NCBI GenBank assembly: GCA_945948185.1
Contig: CAMFAL010000016.1
Location: forward strand, 1-32,147
Direction of reading: 5' to 3'
Length of the DNA: 32,147 bases
From: an uncultured Clostridia bacterium
GTDB taxonomy: Bacteria > Bacillota > Clostridia > Oscillospirales > Oscillospiraceae
Translations under genes and position numbers: made by a program
Part shown: positions 1 to 7,941 of the stretch, in pieces
Position numbering within the stretch: position 1 is the first letter of the stretch
How the letters are laid out: every line of letters begins with the position of its first letter
The notes under the pieces: model-generated
What the model saw: the letters and a program-made list of their open reading frames with translations, nothing else
What the model was told of the DNA's origin: nothing
Database searches by the model: none

Positions 1-9
1 CTATGCTAA

Positions 10-42
10 AACACCAGTTCTCGCTTTTTGAGAACTGGTGTT
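10..42 (+). terminator. Intrinsic terminator of a gene left of the window
   Basis: Perfect 13-bp inverted repeat (arms 10-22 and 30-42) around a 7-nt loop, followed on the plus strand by TTCTTTGACA. It probably ends a plus-strand gene lying outside the window. A similar hairpin with the same CTTTGACA flank is seen at the right edge. Confidence 0.6.
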
Positions 43-101
43 CTTTGACAGTCTGCGACGCTTACGCGTCTATCCCTTGTGACTTGTCAGGCAAATGCAA
101 A

Positions 102-144
102 CAAATCCTCCATATGATCACACAGCGATCATATGGAGGATTTG
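102..144. terminator. 18-bp perfect hairpin downstream of the anti-sigma gene
   Basis: Arms 102-119 and 127-144 are perfectly complementary over 18 bp with a 7-nt loop. It lies 50 bp beyond the anti-sigma stop codon and is the likely terminator of the sigma/anti-sigma operon. The T-rich flank on the minus strand is poor (TTTGCATTTG), so it may be a general 3' end hairpin or may work in both directions. The rest of 1-193 shows no gene. Confidence 0.55.
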
Positions 145-193
145 CTGTTTTATGAGCACCCGTCATTTGCCGGGGGCCTGTTGCTGTCCTGAT

Positions 194-1243
194 TCAGGAG
201 GATATCCGGGTGATCTCCACCAACCGCTGGAGGTCCGCCGGAGAGCCATTGTAGTAGTCCTTGACACTGGAAAGGGGCTTCCAGTCACAACCGGCGTGAG
301 TCTGGTTGTAAGCGTCTGTCAGCTCCGGCAGCAGGGTGTTTGCTTCCTCCAGGGTGAGCACGCCGCTTCGTTTCTCCCCGTGGAGGTCGGTATAGGTCCA
401 GCCCACCTCATCCAGGTTTTCCACCAGGGCCAGGATTTGGATGCCATAACGGGCCACCCATTTGTCAAAGGTGTCGGGGTCCCTTCCGACGACGCCCTGC
501 CAGCCGTCCTGAGTGAATTCCAATGTCCAGCGGTAGGGTTGGCTGGAGGTATGGAGGCTGTTGAGGTAGTCGCCGAAATTGGGGCGGATGTTGGCCAGTT
601 CGGCAATTTGGTTCAGCGCAGGCATATCGCCCACATAGGGGGTCCTGGCCTCATACAGGCGGGCTACCCACTCCTGGATGAAGGTGCCGGCTTGCCAGAC
701 GGTGCGACCGCACAGCCGGACCTCCCGGATACTGTCCAGGGGTATCTCTACTGTGCCGTCGCCGTTGGGGAATAGGGGAGAAACCAGAACGGAGCGGGCG
801 TGAATATCCGCCACACCATCGGCAGTGTCCACCGTCCAACCCCAGTAGGCGGTGGCGGAGGCGGGCGTGGAGATGGACAGGTGGAGGATGCCGTTTTCCT
901 CTGTCGCGTCCGCCACGAACAGCTCCTGTTCCTGGGCTGGAGTGCCGATAATAAAAATTTTGGCCGCTAGTCCCGCCGCCAGCAACAGGACGGTGCACAG
1001 GATGGCTGCCATTACCCGCCGGCCATTCTTCCGCTTGACGGTTTTCAGATAGTCCACTTCCCTGCTCTGCTCCGCTGTCTCCGCCGGTTCGGCGGGGGTC
1101 GCCATGGCGTCCCGGCGGGCGGTGCAATCCGGGCAGGTGGCCAGATGGTTTTCCATCGCCCGGTTCGTCTCTTCAGAGGTCAATCCCTCCACGTAGCTGG
1201 GCAGCAGGTCCCGCACCACGCCGCAGGTCAGATCATTTTTCAT
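194..1243 (-). CDS. Membrane-anchored zinc-finger anti-sigma factor
   Basis: 349-residue protein. The N-terminus has an anti-sigma zinc-finger pattern: an early Cys, then H-x3-C-x2-C (HLATCPDC, near residues 33-40). A single hydrophobic segment lies at about residues 76-98, and a large C-terminal region of about 250 residues should lie outside the cell. The stretch near residues 195-215 (LYEARTPYVGDMPAL) resembles the DUF4825-type sensor domain found on clostridial anti-sigma factors; this assignment is tentative. ATG 1241-1243 overlaps the stop of the sigma gene by 11 bases and has GGAGGG upstream, so the two genes are translationally coupled. By analogy with ZAS families it should hold the sigma factor at the membrane until an envelope signal arrives. 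The signal cannot be read from sequence. Confidence 0.85.
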   Translation of the reverse strand: MKNDLTCGVVRDLLPSYVEGLTSEETNRAMENHLATCPDCTARRDAMATPAEPAETAEQSREVDYLKTVKRKNGRRVMAAILCTVLLLAAGLAAKIFIIGTPAQEQELFVADATEENGILHLSISTPASATAYWGWTVDTADGVADIHARSVLVSPLFPNGDGTVEIPLDSIREVRLCGRTVWQAGTFIQEWVARLYEARTPYVGDMPALNQIAELANIRPNFGDYLNSLHTSSQPYRWTLEFTQDGWQGVVGRDPDTFDKWVARYGIQILALVENLDEVGWTYTDLHGEKRSGVLTLEEANTLLPELTDAYNQTHAGCDWKPLSSVKDYYNGSPADLQRLVEITRISS

Positions 1244-1721
1244 CGTTGGTCCCTCCGTTCCGCAGTTTTTCCTTGCCTCGGTAAAAGGTCACCCGGGCCC
1301 AGGTCTCGGTCTTTCCCAGCACATCGCCAATCTCCCGGAAGCTGAGACCGCCGAAGGCCCGCAGGTACACCACCTCCCGGGCGTCGGCGGGCAGGCTGTG
1401 GACGCTTCGCAGCAGGTCCAGCCGCCCCTCCCGGGCCAGGGCTTCCTCCTCCGCCGAGGGCAGGGGCACGTCCATGCCCTCCACGGGCATGGGAGCCTCC
1501 CGGTTTCGCTTCCGCAAATGCTGATACCACAGGTGCTTGGCGATCTGGCACAGCCAGACGGACACCTTGCAGCCGCCGTCGAACCGGTCGGCGGAGCGGA
1601 CAGCCTGATAGAAGGTCTCCTGGGTCAGCTCCTCCGCCAGGTCCGGGTTCCGGCACTGGGATAGGAGGAACTTATAGATGGTTCGGGCGTGCTGTTGGTA
1701 AATGGCGCTCATATCGTCCAT
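1233..1721 (-). CDS. ECF-type RNA polymerase sigma factor
   Basis: 162 residues, a normal length for a group 4 sigma factor. Region 2 is visible near residues 8-70 (DLAEELTQETF, with the WLCQIAKHLW segment), and region 4 near residues 105-155 (LPADAREVVYLR, then the helix-turn-helix LSFREIGDVLGKTETWAR). There is no N-terminal region 1 or region 3, which fits the ECF class. ATG 1719-1721 is preceded by AAAGGAGGG. The downstream gene is its zinc-finger anti-sigma factor, overlapping by 11 bases. The specific ECF group and regulon are not determinable here. A possible self-recognised promoter lies just upstream (1745-1772). Confidence 0.92.
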   Translation of the reverse strand: MDDMSAIYQQHARTIYKFLLSQCRNPDLAEELTQETFYQAVRSADRFDGGCKVSVWLCQIAKHLWYQHLRKRNREAPMPVEGMDVPLPSAEEEALAREGRLDLLRSVHSLPADAREVVYLRAFGGLSFREIGDVLGKTETWARVTFYRGKEKLRNGGTNDEK

Positions 1722-1744
1722 CAGATGTCCCTCCTTTCACCCAT

Positions 1745-1772
1745 ATATCCGCCGGAAAGCGGTTTCGTTACA
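1745..1772 (-). promoter_or_regulatory. Candidate ECF autoregulatory promoter
   Basis: On the minus strand, TGTAAC (1767-1772), with the AAC core typical of ECF -35 elements, is followed 16 nt later by GGATAT. No good sigma-A promoter is seen in the 60 bp between the HAD terminator and the sigma gene, which favours an alternative-sigma promoter. This is inference from a single site. Confidence 0.35.
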
Positions 1773-1782
1773 GTGAAGATAA

Positions 1783-1816
1783 AAAAATTTGACGGGAGGG
1801 GTCCCGTCAAATTTTT
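1783..1816 (-). terminator. Terminator of the HAD hydrolase gene
   Basis: 14-bp perfect inverted repeat (1783-1796 and 1803-1816), loop of 6, with a T-rich distal arm on the minus strand. It abuts the stop codon of the HAD gene and separates it from the sigma/anti-sigma operon. Confidence 0.8.
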
Positions 1817-2475
1817 CAGTCCAGAGTTTCGGTCTCGAACATCTCCTCAAAGGAGCGGATATAGTAGTCAGAAAGACTCCGGATGGCATCCTGGTCCGCC
1901 TCGGCAGAGGGGTCGTAGACGCCGCAGACCCGGAACCCGGCCTTTTTCGCGGTCTCAATGGCATGGAGGGCGTCCTCAAAGATGACCGTGTCCTTCTTGG
2001 TGCTCCGCAGGCGCCGCAGGCACCGCTCATAGATTTCAGGGCTGTCCTTTTTGCCCACGCCCACCTCGGCGCAGGTCATGACGCCCCGGAAGTATCCGTC
2101 AAGCCCCGTGTGTTTCAACGCGGCTTCCACCAGGTCCCGGTCGGTGTTGGTGGCCACGTACATCCAAACGCCCTCCATTTTCAGCAGGGACAGGAACTTT
2201 TTCACGCCGGGCTTGGCCTGAACCTGGGTCTCGTAGAAGGTGTGCACCTTGGCCTTGGTAAGGCCCATGATCTCCTCCACGGTCTCGGAGAGATGGTATT
2301 CCTCCTTGCAGAGGGCGGCGCCGTCCCGGAAGGTCATTAACATCAGCCGGTCGCCCAGGTCAGGGGCGGGCTCGATGCCCATGGAGCGCAGCAGGTTGGG
2401 CCCCAGGTTGTTCCAGATGTGCATGGAGTCCAGCAGGGTGCCGTCCATATCAAAGATCGCACTTTGCAGTCTCAT
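1816..2475 (-). CDS. HAD-superfamily phosphatase (beta-phosphoglucomutase-like)
   Basis: 219 residues. Motif I is FDMDGTLLDS at residues 8-17, with the nucleophile and acid/base Asp pair. Motif II is in VATNTD, motif III is the Lys in GVGKKDSPEIYERCL, and motif IV is the acidic FEDALHAIETAKKAG. An alpha-helical cap lies between motifs I and II. This arrangement is subfamily I, related to beta-phosphoglucomutase and phosphoglycolate phosphatase; the substrate is probably a small phosphorylated metabolite and cannot be named. ATG 2473-2475 has a weak GCGAGG site upstream. The gene has its own promoter (2512-2541) and terminator, so it is monocistronic. Confidence 0.85.
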   Translation of the reverse strand: MRLQSAIFDMDGTLLDSMHIWNNLGPNLLRSMGIEPAPDLGDRLMLMTFRDGAALCKEEYHLSETVEEIMGLTKAKVHTFYETQVQAKPGVKKFLSLLKMEGVWMYVATNTDRDLVEAALKHTGLDGYFRGVMTCAEVGVGKKDSPEIYERCLRRLRSTKKDTVIFEDALHAIETAKKAGFRVCGVYDPSAEADQDAIRSLSDYYIRSFEEMFETETLD

Positions 2476-2511
2476 AAAAAACCTCGCTTGTTGGTGACAG
2501 AACTTGCAGCT

Positions 2512-2541
2512 ATTGTAGCACTATGCGGGGACAAAATACAA
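2512..2541 (-). promoter_or_regulatory. Sigma-A promoter of the HAD gene
   Basis: Minus-strand TTGTAT (2536-2541), an 18-nt spacer and TACAAT (2512-2517), about 36 bp before the HAD start codon. Confidence 0.6.
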
Positions 2542-2566
2542 CAAAAACCGGATGGCTGGGAAACCT

Positions 2567-3499
2567 TTACTCCGGCATGGTCCACTCTTTCACGCCGTCG
2601 AAATAGGGACTCTGCTTCCGGCGGCGGAAGTCATCGCCGTCCTTTTGGGACCAGTCGTACAGGCCCTGTCCCGCCGCCTGCCCGGTCTTGCCGCCGGCAA
2701 GGCCCTCCTTTACCAGAGATTGGATCTCCTTGGTATCACACAGATCGGGATAGACATTGCTGGCAATGGTGCTCTCCAGCTCGTAGCCCACGGCGTCGAA
2801 ATACTCCAGCAGGCCGATGGAGGCGTATCGCATCCCCATAGCGTACTTCACCGCCTTGTCAATATCGGCGGCAGTGGTGACGCCCTGCTCAATGAGATAG
2901 ATGGACTCCCGGAACAGCGCCTGGGCGAAGCGGTTCACCAGAAAGCCCGGTACGCTGCGGTTCAGCACCACCACCTGCCGGTGGAGCTGTTCCAGCAGCG
3001 CCAGGGTCCGGGAGACCGCCTCATCGGCGGTCTTTTCGTGGCGGACCACCTCCACCAGGGGCAGCATGTGCACCGGCTGGAAGGGGTGGGCGATCAGCAG
3101 ATTTTCCGGCCGGCCGGCGAGCTTGGCCAGCACCTCCGCGTCGATGGAGGAGGTACAGGAGGCGATGACGGCTTCAGAAGCCGCGTATTGCTCGATGGCA
3201 CGGTACACCGCCTGCTTCTGCTCGGTCCCTTCGGCTACTGCTTCAAACACGAAGGTACAGCCGGCCAGGGCGGCGGGGTCGTTGGTGACAGTCAGCAGCT
3301 TCAGGGCGGCTTCCTTATTTTTTCCCGCGGCAAGACCCTCGGCGATCAGATCGTCCCAGTTCTGTTCAATGGCGCGGCGGCACCGTTCCAGCCCCTGTTC
3401 CGAGTGGCCGATGACCACGCAGGGCAGGCCGTGGCCGATGATGAGGGTGGCTTCACAGGACCCGATGGTACCGGAGCCGTAGACAGCAATCGTTTCCAT
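2567..3499 (-). CDS. 3-hydroxyacyl-CoA dehydrogenase family oxidoreductase
   Basis: 310 residues. An N-terminal Rossmann domain opens with GSGTIG (residues 9-14, a GxGxxG dinucleotide site), followed by the family SCTSS and HPFQPVH (catalytic His) motifs around residues 115-145. The C-terminal helical 3HCDH domain begins near the segment VPGFLVNRFAQAL. Family members oxidise L-3-hydroxyacyl-CoAs; close relatives act on free hydroxy acids such as L-carnitine or L-gulonate, so the substrate is uncertain. The gene starts 12 bp after the stop of a short-chain dehydrogenase and is surely co-transcribed with it. ATG 3497-3499 was chosen because the dinucleotide motif follows at the usual distance. 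Confidence 0.82.
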   Translation of the reverse strand: METIAVYGSGTIGSCEATLIIGHGLPCVVIGHSEQGLERCRRAIEQNWDDLIAEGLAAGKNKEAALKLLTVTNDPAALAGCTFVFEAVAEGTEQKQAVYRAIEQYAASEAVIASCTSSIDAEVLAKLAGRPENLLIAHPFQPVHMLPLVEVVRHEKTADEAVSRTLALLEQLHRQVVVLNRSVPGFLVNRFAQALFRESIYLIEQGVTTAADIDKAVKYAMGMRYASIGLLEYFDAVGYELESTIASNVYPDLCDTKEIQSLVKEGLAGGKTGQAAGQGLYDWSQKDGDDFRRRKQSPYFDGVKEWTMPE

Positions 3500-3511
3500 G
3501 GTCCGTCTCCG

Positions 3512-4279
3512 TCACATCATGGCCCAGCCGTGGGTCAGCCGCAGAGACTGGCCCGTCAGGGCACCCTGGTCCTTGGAGAGGAACACCAGCGTGTTGGCAA
3601 CGTCCTCCACGGTGGTGAACTGGCCGTCTACGGTATCCCGCAGCATGATGTTCTTCACCACTTCTTCCTCGGTGATGCCCAGGTCACGGGCCTGCTCGGG
3701 AATCTGCTTTTCCACCAGGGGGGTCTTGATGAAGCTGGGGCAGATGGTGTAGGTGTAGATGCCGTAGTCGGCGCCCTCCCGGGCCACGGCCTTGGCCAGG
3801 CCCGTCACGCCGTGCTTGGCGAAGTTGTAGGGCTCCTTCAGCTTGGAGCCCACGAAGGACTGGACAGAGCCGGTGAACACGATGCGGCCGCCCTTGCCGC
3901 TGGCCTTCATGCGGCGGAAAGCCGCCCGGGCCACCAGGAAGGCACCGTCAGCATGAATAGCCATCATCTTCTTCCAGTCCTCGAAGGGGTATTTATCGAA
4001 GGGATGGACGATCTGGACGCCGGCGTTGGACATGACCAGGTCGCAGGAGCCGTAGGTCTCCACCATTTTGTCGAAACCGGCCTCCACCTCTTCTTCACTG
4101 GATACATCCATGCGGACGGCGATGGCGGACAGGCCTTCGTCAGTCAGTTCCTTTACCAGGGCCTCGGCGGCGGCCATGTTCACGTCGGCCACCACCACGC
4201 CGTAGCCTTCCTTTGCCATGCGCTGGGCACAGGCCTTGCCGATGCCGGAAGCGGCGCCAGTGATCAATGCGGATTTCAT
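3512..4279 (-). CDS. Short-chain dehydrogenase, D-3-hydroxybutyrate dehydrogenase-like
   Basis: 255 residues from ATG 4277-4279, which has AAGGAGG 8 nt upstream; a longer frame to 4336 would place this site inside the gene. The protein opens with the SDR cofactor motif TGAASGIG (residues 7-14), then NAG near 90, a catalytic Ser in GSVQS and the Y-x3-K pair in YNFAKHG. The C-terminal half (CPSFIKTPLVEKQIPEQA, then DGQFTTVEDVANTLVFL and LTGQSLRLTHGW) matches the characteristic pattern of D-3-hydroxybutyrate dehydrogenases. The expected reaction is D-3-hydroxybutyrate with NAD to acetoacetate. The partner gene downstream encodes a 3-hydroxyacyl-CoA dehydrogenase-like protein, suggesting a joint hydroxy-acid pathway. 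Confidence 0.85.
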   Translation of the reverse strand: MKSALITGAASGIGKACAQRMAKEGYGVVVADVNMAAAEALVKELTDEGLSAIAVRMDVSSEEEVEAGFDKMVETYGSCDLVMSNAGVQIVHPFDKYPFEDWKKMMAIHADGAFLVARAAFRRMKASGKGGRIVFTGSVQSFVGSKLKEPYNFAKHGVTGLAKAVAREGADYGIYTYTICPSFIKTPLVEKQIPEQARDLGITEEEVVKNIMLRDTVDGQFTTVEDVANTLVFLSKDQGALTGQSLRLTHGWAMM

Positions 4280-4336
4280 AAAAATTTCCTCCTTAAAAAG
4301 TCCATAGCTCCCGGGAACAAGGGATGAGAGCTGCAT

Positions 4337-4370
4337 AAAAGGGGACCGCGTTTGAAACGGTCCCCCTTTT
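4337..4370 (-). terminator. metG terminator
   Basis: Hairpin pairing 4337-4348 with 4358-4370 (one bulged C), A-rich on one side and T-rich on the other, 9 bp past the metG stop. Its symmetry would also permit use from the plus strand. Confidence 0.75.
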
Positions 4371-4378
4371 CAGTTGTA

Positions 4379-6358
4379 TCAGCAGAGCTTGGCTCCCGCA
4401 GGAATCGCATCATCGACCATGAGGAGATGCAGCTTCTCCTCGCCCTTTTCGGTATGGACAGCGGAGATCAGCATGCCGCAGCTCTCCTGGCCCATCATCT
4501 TCCGGGGCGGCAGGTTCACAATGGCAACCAGGGTCTTGCCCACCAGCTCCGCGGGCTTGTAGTACTTGGCGATGCCGGAGAGAATCTGGCGGTCGGTGCC
4601 GGTGCCGTCGTCCAGTGTGAATTTCAGCAGCTTCTCGCTCTTCTTCACGTTTTCGCAGGCCTTCACCTTCACGGCCCGGAAATCGCTCTTGCAGAAGGTG
4701 TCAAAGTCCACCTTCTCCTCCAGCTGGGGCTCCACCTCGATGGCGGGCAGAGCGGCCTTTCTGGCAGCCTCGGCGGCCTCCTCCAGCTCGGCGATGGCCT
4801 TGTCCATGTCGATGCGGGGGAACAGGTTCTCGCCCTTGGTGACAGCGGCGGTCTCGCTCAGGCTGCCCCAAATGGCAACGCTGTCCCAGGTCTGGATGTC
4901 CGCGCCCGCGCCGATCTGGACGAACAGCTTACTCATGCTCTCGGGCATGAAGGGGGTCAGCAGGATGCCGCAGATGCGGGTGGCCTCCAGCAGGTTGTAC
5001 AGCACGTGGGCCAGCCGCTTGCCATTGGCCTCCATGTCCTTGGCCAGGGCCCAGGGAGCCGTCTCGTCAATATATTTGTTGGCCCGCTGGATGACCTTGA
5101 ACACCTCCGCCAGGGCATTGTGAGGTGTGCAGGCTTCCATCTGGGCCTCGTATGCGCCCCGCAGGGCGGAGGCCATGGAGATGAGGTCGGTGTCAAAGGT
5201 CTCGGGAGCGTCCCAGGACTTGCAGCCCTCGGGCAGCTGGCCACCGAAGTATTTGCCAACCATGGCGGTGGTGCGGCTCAGCAGGTTGCCCAGATCGTTG
5301 GCCAGGTCCGTGTTGATGGTCTGGATCAGCAGCTCGTTGGAGAAGTTGCCGTCAGAGCCGAAGGGGAAGGTGCGCATCAGGAAGAACCGCAGGGCGTCCA
5401 CGCCGAACTTCTCGGCCAGGATGTAGGGGTCCACCACATTGCCCTTGGACTTGGACATTTTGCCGCCGTCCAACAGCAGCCAGCCGTGGCCAAAGACGTG
5501 CTTGGGCAGAGGCATACCCATGCTCATCAGCATGGCGGGCCAGATGATGGAGTGGAACCGGACGATCTCCTTGCCCACGAAGTGGTAGTCGGCGGGCCAG
5601 TAGTGGTCGTAATCGTCGTACTTGTCGTTCAGGAAGCCCAGGGCGGTGGTGTAGTTGAACAGGGCGTCCACCCACACGTAGACCACATGGCCCGGATCGA
5701 AGTCCACGGGCACGCCCCAGGTGAAGCTGGTGCGGGAGACGCACAGGTCCTCCAGGCCGGGGTCGATGAAGTTCTTCACCATCTCGTTGACGCGGCTGCG
5801 GGGCTGCAGGAAGTCGGTGTTCTCCAGCAGGTCCCGGACCTTGTCGGCGTACTTGCTCAGCCGGAAGAAGTAGGCCTCCTCCTCGGCGTCCACCACGGGA
5901 CGGCCGCAGTCGGGGCAGCAGCCATCCTTCAGCTGGCTTTCGGTCCAGAAGGACTCACAGGGGGTGCAGTATTTGCCCTTGTAGGCCCCCTTGTAGATGT
6001 CGCCGTTCTCATACATCTTCTTGAAGATTTTCTGAATGGAGGCGACGTGATAGTCATCGGTGGTGCGGATAAAGCGGTCGTTGGAGATGTTCATCAGCTT
6101 CCACAGGTCCTTGACGCCCCGGGGGCCCTCCACGATGCTGTCCACAAATTCCTTGGGGGTGACACCGGCCTCTTTGGCCTTGGTCTCGATCTTCTGACCG
6201 TGCTCGTCGGTGCCGGTCAGGAAGCATACGTCATAACCGCACAGCCGCTTGTAGCGGGCCATGGCGTCGGTGGCCACGGTGCAGTAGGTGTGGCCGATGT
6301 GGAGCTTGTCCGAAGGGTAGTAGATGGGGGTGGTGATATAGAATTTTTTCTGTTCCAT
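4379..6358 (-). CDS. metG: Methionyl-tRNA synthetase
   Basis: 659 residues. Class I aminoacyl-tRNA synthetase with the HIGH motif at residues 20-23 and KMSKS near residue 302. A zinc-knuckle insert carries CTPC and CCPDC pairs at about residues 130-150. The C-terminal 110 residues form an EMAP/OB-fold tRNA-binding domain (from about DFDTFCKSDFRAVKV to the end), as in long bacterial MetRS. It charges tRNA-Met with methionine in the cytoplasm. ATG 6356-6358 has AAGGAGA upstream and starts MEQKKFYITTPIYYP, as in homologues; an in-frame ATG at 6413-6415 would overlap the predicted transcription start. A promoter at 6418-6446 gives a leader of about 50 nt, too short for a T-box. Confidence 0.97.
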   Translation of the reverse strand: MEQKKFYITTPIYYPSDKLHIGHTYCTVATDAMARYKRLCGYDVCFLTGTDEHGQKIETKAKEAGVTPKEFVDSIVEGPRGVKDLWKLMNISNDRFIRTTDDYHVASIQKIFKKMYENGDIYKGAYKGKYCTPCESFWTESQLKDGCCPDCGRPVVDAEEEAYFFRLSKYADKVRDLLENTDFLQPRSRVNEMVKNFIDPGLEDLCVSRTSFTWGVPVDFDPGHVVYVWVDALFNYTTALGFLNDKYDDYDHYWPADYHFVGKEIVRFHSIIWPAMLMSMGMPLPKHVFGHGWLLLDGGKMSKSKGNVVDPYILAEKFGVDALRFFLMRTFPFGSDGNFSNELLIQTINTDLANDLGNLLSRTTAMVGKYFGGQLPEGCKSWDAPETFDTDLISMASALRGAYEAQMEACTPHNALAEVFKVIQRANKYIDETAPWALAKDMEANGKRLAHVLYNLLEATRICGILLTPFMPESMSKLFVQIGAGADIQTWDSVAIWGSLSETAAVTKGENLFPRIDMDKAIAELEEAAEAARKAALPAIEVEPQLEEKVDFDTFCKSDFRAVKVKACENVKKSEKLLKFTLDDGTGTDRQILSGIAKYYKPAELVGKTLVAIVNLPPRKMMGQESCGMLISAVHTEKGEEKLHLLMVDDAIPAGAKLC

Positions 6359-6417
6359 GGGGTTCTCCTTTTCAACGGCCGCTCCGAATGGAAGAGGGCC
6401 GGGATTCATAATCATTT

Positions 6418-6446
6418 ATTATATCCCAAAATTCCTGAAATTACAA
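6418..6446 (-). promoter_or_regulatory. metG promoter
   Basis: Minus-strand TTGTAA (6441-6446), a 17-nt spacer and TATAAT (6418-6423). It begins only 3 bp from the stop codon of the MATE gene. Confidence 0.75.
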
Positions 6447-6449
6447 CAT

Positions 6450-7811
6450 TCAGCCGGGATTTTCCTCCGCCAGACTGCCCTTCCGTTTCCAATGGCCGGA
6501 GAGGTAATAGAGGACCGACAGGGTAAAGCCCACGGTCCAGCCTACGCCCACGCCGTAGTACATGTAATCCGGGCCGTAGTGGTCGGCGAACCAGTAGACA
6601 GCGGGCACCCGGACCAAAATCAGCGAGAAAATGACGTCCAGCATAGCGAACATGCTGTCTCCCGCACCACGCATGGCATTGTTCAGGCAGAACATGACAG
6701 AGAACAGGAAGTAGAAGGGCATAATGCACTTCAGATACACAGTTCCCGACTGAATGACGGCGGGGGTGTCGGAGAAAAAGCCCACCAGGGTCGGCCCCAG
6801 GGGGATCAGTACCAGCATGACCGCCGACCAGACCACAGAAGCAATGACCGTGATGCGGATACCCTGCCGGGCCCGGTCCAGCCGCTTGGCGCCGATGTTC
6901 TGTCCCACGAAAGAGGTGACGGCGTTGGAAAGGCTCTGCACCGGCAGAAAAGCCAGGGAATCCAGCTTGGAGCCCACGTTGTAGGCGGCGGCGAACTCCT
7001 TGCCGAAGGAGTTGATCTTGCTCATGACCACCATGGCACCGATGGCCACCAGAGACATCTGGATACCTGCCGGCAGGCCGATGCCCATGATCTGCCGGAA
7101 CAGCGACTTGTCAAACCGCCGGCAGAAGGGCCGGATGGCGATGTCGGGATAGTGGCGGTTGATGTAGAACAAACCGAACAGCCAGGAGAAGGCCTGGGAG
7201 ATGATGGTGCCCAGGGCCACGCCCAGGACCCCTATGCCGCAGGCCAGCACGAATACCAGGTCCAGCACGATGTTCATCACGGAGGAGATGGCCAGAAACA
7301 GCAGCGTCGTGCGGCTGTTGCCCAGGCCGCCTAAAATGCCGGCGTTCAGGTTGTAGCCGATGGCGCCGATGAGGCCGGCGGACACCACTGTCAGGTAGAG
7401 CCACGATTCGGCCCAGGCGTCCGCCTTTACCTGCATCAGCAGCAGGACGGGTTTTACCAACCCCAGGGCCAGGGCCGTGATGGGGACGGCGGAGACCATG
7501 AAGGCGGTGTAGATGGTATCCACCGCGTCCCGGACCCGGTCCATATGCCCGGCGCCGTAGAACTGGGCGATGACCACCGTGCCGCCGTTGGAGAGTCCCA
7601 TGAACAGCGACGTGAACATGAAGATGACGGGAAAGCCCACGCCCACCGCCGCCAGGGCGGCGTCGCCGGCGTAGTTTCCCACCACCCAGCTGTCCACCAT
7701 GTTGTAGAGCTGCTGGAGGAAGCTGCCCGCCAGCAATGGCAAGGCGAAATAGAAGATATGTCCGGCGGGACTGCCCACCGTCATGTTGCGCATGCCGTTT
7801 TGATGTTCCAT
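6450..7811 (-). CDS. MATE-family multidrug/cation efflux transporter
   Basis: 453 residues with about 12 hydrophobic segments in two homologous halves, each opening with the MATE pattern (ALPLLAGSFLQQLYNMVDSWVVG near residue 25; IGLPAGIQMSLVAIGAMVV in the middle). Family members expel organic cations or drugs in exchange for sodium or protons across the cytoplasmic membrane; the substrate is unknown. The start was placed at ATG 7809-7811, which has GAGGAA upstream. An in-frame ATG and TTG 15-18 bases further upstream would sit on that ribosome-binding site. The gene is divergent from the exonuclease III gene and followed closely by the metG promoter. Confidence 0.9.
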   Translation of the reverse strand: MEHQNGMRNMTVGSPAGHIFYFALPLLAGSFLQQLYNMVDSWVVGNYAGDAALAAVGVGFPVIFMFTSLFMGLSNGGTVVIAQFYGAGHMDRVRDAVDTIYTAFMVSAVPITALALGLVKPVLLLMQVKADAWAESWLYLTVVSAGLIGAIGYNLNAGILGGLGNSRTTLLFLAISSVMNIVLDLVFVLACGIGVLGVALGTIISQAFSWLFGLFYINRHYPDIAIRPFCRRFDKSLFRQIMGIGLPAGIQMSLVAIGAMVVMSKINSFGKEFAAAYNVGSKLDSLAFLPVQSLSNAVTSFVGQNIGAKRLDRARQGIRITVIASVVWSAVMLVLIPLGPTLVGFFSDTPAVIQSGTVYLKCIMPFYFLFSVMFCLNNAMRGAGDSMFAMLDVIFSLILVRVPAVYWFADHYGPDYMYYGVGVGWTVGFTLSVLYYLSGHWKRKGSLAEENPG

Positions 7812-7847
7812 GTTGAAATTCCTCATCAAATTTTTATTCTTAGTTTT

Positions 7848-7876
7848 ACTTTACTCCCTTTTCAGGGCCGGGGCAA
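7848..7876 (-). promoter_or_regulatory. Possible promoter of the MATE gene
   Basis: Minus-strand TTGCCC (7871-7876), 17 nt, TAAAGT (7848-7853). It is a weak match that lies back-to-back with the exonuclease III promoter. Confidence 0.35.
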
Positions 7877-7878
7877 TA

Positions 7879-7907
7879 TTGTTTTTTCCCCGGATATCGG
7901 ATACAAT
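7879..7907 (+). promoter_or_regulatory. Exonuclease III promoter
   Basis: TTGTTT (7879-7884), 17-nt spacer, TACAAT (7902-7907), 34 bp before the start codon. Confidence 0.6.
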
Positions 7908-7941
7908 GTGGAAAACCATGAAACATATAAGGAGAATCACC

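Noticed and set aside
95-775. Plus-strand open frame of 226 codons over the anti-sigma gene
   Set aside because: Antisense shadow of the real gene; no ribosome-binding site and no family resemblance.
6359-6449. T-box riboswitch in front of metG
   Set aside because: The promoter at 6418-6446 leaves only about 50 nt of leader, too short for a T-box.
2552-6526. Very long plus-strand open frames opposite the dehydrogenases and metG
   Set aside because: Gly/His/Val-rich translations typical of the antisense of GC-rich genes; the minus-strand products are clear family members.
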